DNA of 64,000 nucleotides from Pseudomonas sp. TH43 (GTDB lineage Bacteria; Pseudomonadota; Gammaproteobacteria; Pseudomonadales; Pseudomonadaceae). Of the stretch, positions 61,173 to 64,000 are shown one piece after another. The notes under the pieces are model-generated. The model did no database searches, was not told the origin of the DNA, and saw only the letters and a program-made list of their open reading frames with translations. Positions within the stretch are counted from its first letter, which is position 1, and each line of letters begins with the position of its first letter. The stretch is taken from the NCBI RefSeq assembly GCF_016650635.1, contig NZ_JAEKFI010000004.1, positions 620,001 through 684,000 on the forward strand, written 5' to 3'. The position numbers and the translations under genes were made by a program.

Positions 61173-61742
61173 ATGCCGTCACAAGGCTTCAGCCTGATTG
61201 AACTGCTTATGGGACTGGCGATTGGCGCAATTGTTCTGCTACTGGTCAGCCCGGCGTTTGCCACACTCAAGGAATCGAATAATCGTGATCTGGCGGCGCA
61301 ATCGCTGCTTGATGGCATCCGCACCGCTCGCAGCATGGCCATTACGCACAGTCAGAGCGTAGTCATCCACGGCATCAACGGCGATTGGAGCCAGGGCTGG
61401 CGGATCATTCTTGATCTTAGCGGCGAAGGTCCGAAGGACAGCAACAATCCTTTGTTGGTCGAACGCGCCAGTGACGGGCGAGTGCCGATTGTCGGCAATT
61501 GGTCGGTGAGTCGTTACGTGCGTTTCAGCAGTCTGGGACAACCGCTGATGCCCGGGCGGGCATTTCAGGCTGGGACATTACATATCTGCTCGACTCGCGA
61601 ACCGGTCAGCCAGCAGCAGATCGTGCTGGCGGCTAGCGGTCGAGTGCGCCTGAGCAGTACAAAAACTGAGCAGGCGCTGTGTCAAAAAGCGCAGAACATC
61701 AAATCGAGCGGACGCGCAGTTCCTTCGGCATCGAGAACGTGA
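61173..61742 (+). CDS. fimT: FimT-type pseudopilin
   Basis: 189 residues: short leader MPSQG, FSLIELLMGLAIGAIVLLLVSPAFATLKESNNRDLAAQSLLDGIRTARSMAITHSQSVVIHG, and a GspH-type domain. A GGAGGG at 61160-61165 points to ATG 61173. Homologues (FimT) bind DNA in natural competence of Legionella and others; the C-terminal tail here is Arg/Lys/Ser-rich (SGRVRLSSTKTEQ...KSSGRAVPSASR), compatible with that. It is transcribed away from fimU and its end overlaps ispH by 44 bases on the other strand. Confidence 0.85.
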   Translation: MPSQGFSLIELLMGLAIGAIVLLLVSPAFATLKESNNRDLAAQSLLDGIRTARSMAITHSQSVVIHGINGDWSQGWRIILDLSGEGPKDSNNPLLVERASDGRVPIVGNWSVSRYVRFSSLGQPLMPGRAFQAGTLHICSTREPVSQQQIVLAASGRVRLSSTKTEQALCQKAQNIKSSGRAVPSASRT

Positions 61743-62643
61743 TGTTCTCTTCACGCCCGGCCAGCTCATCGGCACCGGTTGCGCCCCAGGCCTGCAATTG
61801 CTGGATAACACCCCGTACCAACACTTCCGGCGCCGAAGCACCGGCGGTGATACCGATACGCTCGACGCCATCGAACCAGCTCTTCTGCAGGTCTTCGGCA
61901 CCGTCGATCAGGTAGGCGGGCGTGGCCATGCGCTCAGCCAGTTCACGCAGACGATTGGAGTTGGAGCTGTTCGGGCTGCCGACCACCAACACAACGTCGC
62001 ACTCGTCGGCCAATTGCTTGACCGCGTCCTGACGGTTTTGCGTGGCGTAGCAGATGTCGTCCTTGCGTGGGCCACCGATGGCCGGGAAACGCGAACGCAG
62101 GGCATCAATGACGCGACTGGTGTCGTCCATCGACAGCGTGGTCTGAGTCACAAAGGCGAGTTTTTCCGGGTCATGTACCTGCAATTCGGCGACGTCTTTC
62201 TCGTCTTCGACGAGGTAGATCGCGCCGCCATTGCTGGCGTCGTACTGGCCCATGGTGCCTTCGACTTCCGGGTGCCCGGCGTGGCCGATCAGGATGCACT
62301 CGCGACCGTCGCGGCTGTATTTCGCCACTTCGATGTGCACCTTGGTCACCAGTGGGCAGGTGGCGTCGAACACTTTCAGGCCACGGCCGGCGGCTTCGGT
62401 ACGCACGGCTTGAGAAACGCCGTGGGCACTGAAGATGACGATGACATCGTCCGGCACCTGATCCAGTTCTTCGACGAAGATCGCGCCACGACTGCGGAGG
62501 TCTTCGACGACAAACTTGTTGTGCACCACTTCATGGCGCACGTAGATCGGCGGCCCGAAGACTTCCAGAGCGCGGTTGACGATTTCGATCGCCCGGTCCA
62601 CGCCGGCGCAGAAGCCACGGGGGTTGGCGAGTTTGATTTGCAT
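61699..62643 (-). CDS. ispH: 4-hydroxy-3-methylbut-2-enyl diphosphate reductase
   Basis: Last enzyme of the MEP isoprenoid pathway; [4Fe-4S] protein of 314 residues. Cluster Cys in GFCAGVDRAI (Cys12), DATCPLVTKVH (about 96) and DDICYATQNRQ (about 197). Also GHAGHPEVEGTMGQ and VGSPNSSNSNRL. The start at 62643 (MQIKLANPRGF) is the family start. Convergent with and overlapping fimT. Confidence 0.97.
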   Translation of the reverse strand: MQIKLANPRGFCAGVDRAIEIVNRALEVFGPPIYVRHEVVHNKFVVEDLRSRGAIFVEELDQVPDDVIVIFSAHGVSQAVRTEAAGRGLKVFDATCPLVTKVHIEVAKYSRDGRECILIGHAGHPEVEGTMGQYDASNGGAIYLVEDEKDVAELQVHDPEKLAFVTQTTLSMDDTSRVIDALRSRFPAIGGPRKDDICYATQNRQDAVKQLADECDVVLVVGSPNSSNSNRLRELAERMATPAYLIDGAEDLQKSWFDGVERIGITAGASAPEVLVRGVIQQLQAWGATGADELAGREENITFSMPKELRVRSI

Positions 62644-62694
62644 GCTGTGCCTCGTGTCTTGCGCGCAAGAAATTAGATCAATCACCCTTGTAGG

Positions 62695-62870
62695 AGCAAA
62701 GCTCTGTGTTGAGGGGATTTATCCCCGTTCGGCTGCATAGCAGTCGTCTACCTTTCAGTGCATTCATTGAGAATTGCAGTGATTGGTTCGGGGGCGCTTC
62801 GCACCCCAACGGGGATAAATCCCCTCGCCACAAAGTTCGCTCCCACAAAGTCCGCTCCCACATGGGTTGC
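62695..62870. repeat. REP-type pair of the GGGGATTTATCCCC family
   Basis: GAGGGGATTTATCCCCGTTC at about 62711 and the inverse AACGGGGATAAATCCCCTCG at about 62809, with ends GTAGGAGCAAAG and CCGCTCCCAC. Same family as the pairs inside the folK repeat block. Lies between fkpB and ispH. Confidence 0.88.
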
Positions 62871-62878
62871 GGTGTTAC

Positions 62879-63331
62879 TTATAGCGCTTTGACGGAGATA
62901 ATTTCGACGTCAAAGGTCAGCGTCTTGCCTGCCAGCGGGTGGTTGAAGTCGATGGTCACTTGCGTGTCATCGAACTCTTTCACCACGCCCGGCAGCTCAG
63001 TATTGGCCGCATCGTTGAAGATCACCAGCAAACCTGGTGACAGCTCCATGTCGACGAATTGCGAGCGCGGGATGATCTGCACGTTCTGCGGGTTAGGCTG
63101 GCCGAAGGCGTTTTCCGGCTCGACGGTCAGCGTGCGCTTGTCGCCGGCCTTGAAACCGAACAGCGCCGCTTCGAAACCCGGCAGCAGGTTGCCATCGCCG
63201 ACCTTGAAGGTCGCCGGGGCTTTGTCGAACGTACTGTCGACGGTGTCGCCGTTCTCCAGGCGCAATGCAAAGTGCAAAGTGACTTCCGTGTTCTGGCCGA
63301 TGCGTTGCTCTGCCAATACCTGTTCAGTCAT
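62879..63331 (-). CDS. fkpB: FKBP-type peptidyl-prolyl isomerase (SlpA/FkpB)
   Basis: 150 residues, SlyD-like without the His-rich tail. FKBP core: VTLHFALRLENGDTVDSTFDKAPATFKVGDGNLLPGFEAALFGFKAGDKRTLTVEPENAFG, an IF-domain insert, then FDDTQVTIDFNHPLAGKTLTFDVEI. Its start overlaps the lspA stop by 8 bases; the ileS-lspA-fkpB-ispH order is conserved in gammaproteobacteria. Confidence 0.95.
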   Translation of the reverse strand: MTEQVLAEQRIGQNTEVTLHFALRLENGDTVDSTFDKAPATFKVGDGNLLPGFEAALFGFKAGDKRTLTVEPENAFGQPNPQNVQIIPRSQFVDMELSPGLLVIFNDAANTELPGVVKEFDDTQVTIDFNHPLAGKTLTFDVEIISVKAL

Positions 63332-63836
63332 GAACGGCCTCTTCGGTTTTCTTGGTTTTGAACATATCCAGCGCCAGCATCACCGCACCCACGCTAATGG
63401 CGCTGTCGGCGAAGTTGAATGCCGGGAAGTACCAGCGGTTCTGCCAGTGCACCAGAATGAAATCGATCACATGGCCCAGGGCTATGCGGTCATACAGATT
63501 GCCCAGCGCCCCGCCCAGCACCAGCGCCAAAGCGATGGCCAGCCAGGTTTCGTTGCGGCCCAGACGCTTGAGCCAGACCACCAGCACCGCGCTGACCACA
63601 ATGGCGATCAGGGCGAACAACCAGCGCTGCCAGCCGGAGCTGTCAGCCAGGAAGCTGAAAGCAGCGCCGGTGTTGTAGGCCAGAGTCCAGCTGAAGTAAT
63701 CCGGAATGATCACGATCTGCTGGAACATTTCGAGCTTGCCTTCGAAGTAGAACTTGCTGGCCTGGTCGATGACCAGAACCAGCACGCTCAACCAAAGCCA
63801 GCTCAACCGTCCGAAACGGCCAATGGCATTAGGCAT
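63324..63836 (-). CDS. lspA: Lipoprotein signal peptidase
   Basis: Inner-membrane aspartyl protease that removes lipoprotein signals (for example BamD and PhuW in this window). 170 residues and four helices. Catalytic Asp in NLYDRIALGHVIDFI (about 119-133) and FNFADSAIS (about 144-152); also the substrate-site motif FSWTLAYNTGAAFSFL. Overlaps ileS by 8 bases. Confidence 0.97.
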   Translation of the reverse strand: MPNAIGRFGRLSWLWLSVLVLVIDQASKFYFEGKLEMFQQIVIIPDYFSWTLAYNTGAAFSFLADSSGWQRWLFALIAIVVSAVLVVWLKRLGRNETWLAIALALVLGGALGNLYDRIALGHVIDFILVHWQNRWYFPAFNFADSAISVGAVMLALDMFKTKKTEEAVHD

Positions 63837-64000
63837 AGTGACGAACCTCGCCAGCGCCGCTGATGTTGTCGACGCAACGACCGCAGATTTCCGGATGCTC
63901 CGGGTTCACGCCGACGTCTTCACGGCAGTGCCAGCAACGGGCGCACTTCGGGAAGGCCGATTTGACGATCTTCAGCTTCAGGCCGCTGACTTCAGTGGAT
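63829..64000 (-). CDS. ileS: Isoleucyl-tRNA synthetase, C-terminal end (cut by window edge)
   Basis: Only the last 56 codons are inside the window. They contain the C-terminal zinc finger of bacterial IleRS: KCARCWHCREDVGVNPEHPEICGRCVDNI (two CxxC pairs), then GAGEVRHYA and stop at 63829. This zinc form is the usual type in Pseudomonas. The position upstream of lspA is the standard one. Confidence 0.94.
   Translation of the reverse strand, partial: STEVSGLKLKIVKSAFPKCARCWHCREDVGVNPEHPEICGRCVDNISGAGEVRHYA

Overview
The window reads as a chromosomal segment of a Pseudomonas from the fluorescens group. The GC content is high, gene order over long stretches matches P. aeruginosa (as recalled, not searched), and the intergenic spaces carry the short palindromic REP pairs (GAGCCTGCTCGCGA type) common in P. 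fluorescens-like genomes. It is mostly core genome. I see no prophage, insertion sequence, CRISPR array or large genomic island.

Layout. 1-4702: start of mrcB (PBP1B, cut by the window edge), a kinase/ATPase fusion, a pentapeptide protein, a TfoX-C protein and cbpA. 4782-8609: iron and heme block with the PrrF small RNA under a Fur-box promoter, facing the leftward heme ABC operon phuTUVW. 8660-12733: Rieske protein, sfsA, aminotransferase, dksA and gluQ. 12811-17950: carbon/nitrogen control module cbrX-cbrA-cbrB plus the sRNA crcZ with its sigma-54 promoter. 18119-23531: pcnB-folK, a tandem repeat built from the folK tail and REPs, then panB-panC and panD. 23755-33782: pgi, acs, a DUF2236 protein, an RNA methyltransferase, DUF748/DUF2845 genes and a BON protein. 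34079-41837: pilA facing pilB-pilC-pilD-coaE-yacG, a CbiM-like membrane protein, and DUF1780/MOSC/DUF3094 genes. 41901-44900: NADH dehydrogenase, a decayed HvfA-like metallopeptide gene, an unknown small gene and a four-tRNA cluster (Asn, Pro, Lys, Pro). 45198-50899: rluD-pgeF-clpB leftward and bamD rightward. 51026-61742: pilS-pilR, thiO and the leftward minor-pilin operon fimU-pilV-pilW-pilX-pilY1-pilE with a divergent fimT. 61699-64000: ispH, then ileS-lspA-fkpB, all leftward.

How parts work together. PrrF and the phu genes form one iron/heme module. CbrAB drives CrcZ, which titrates Hfq/Crc; the acs leader in this window carries a CA-rich Hfq/Crc-type site over its ribosome binding site, so regulator and probable target lie about 8 kb apart. 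PilSR probably drives pilA from the -24/-12 promoter upstream of pilA, while PilBCD and the minor pilins build the pilus.

Most unusual points: the folK 3' end amplified four times with REPs; a palindromic element that supplies the last codons of pgeF; the broken EGKCG metallopeptide gene; and a phu locus without phuR or phuS at the usual divergent position.
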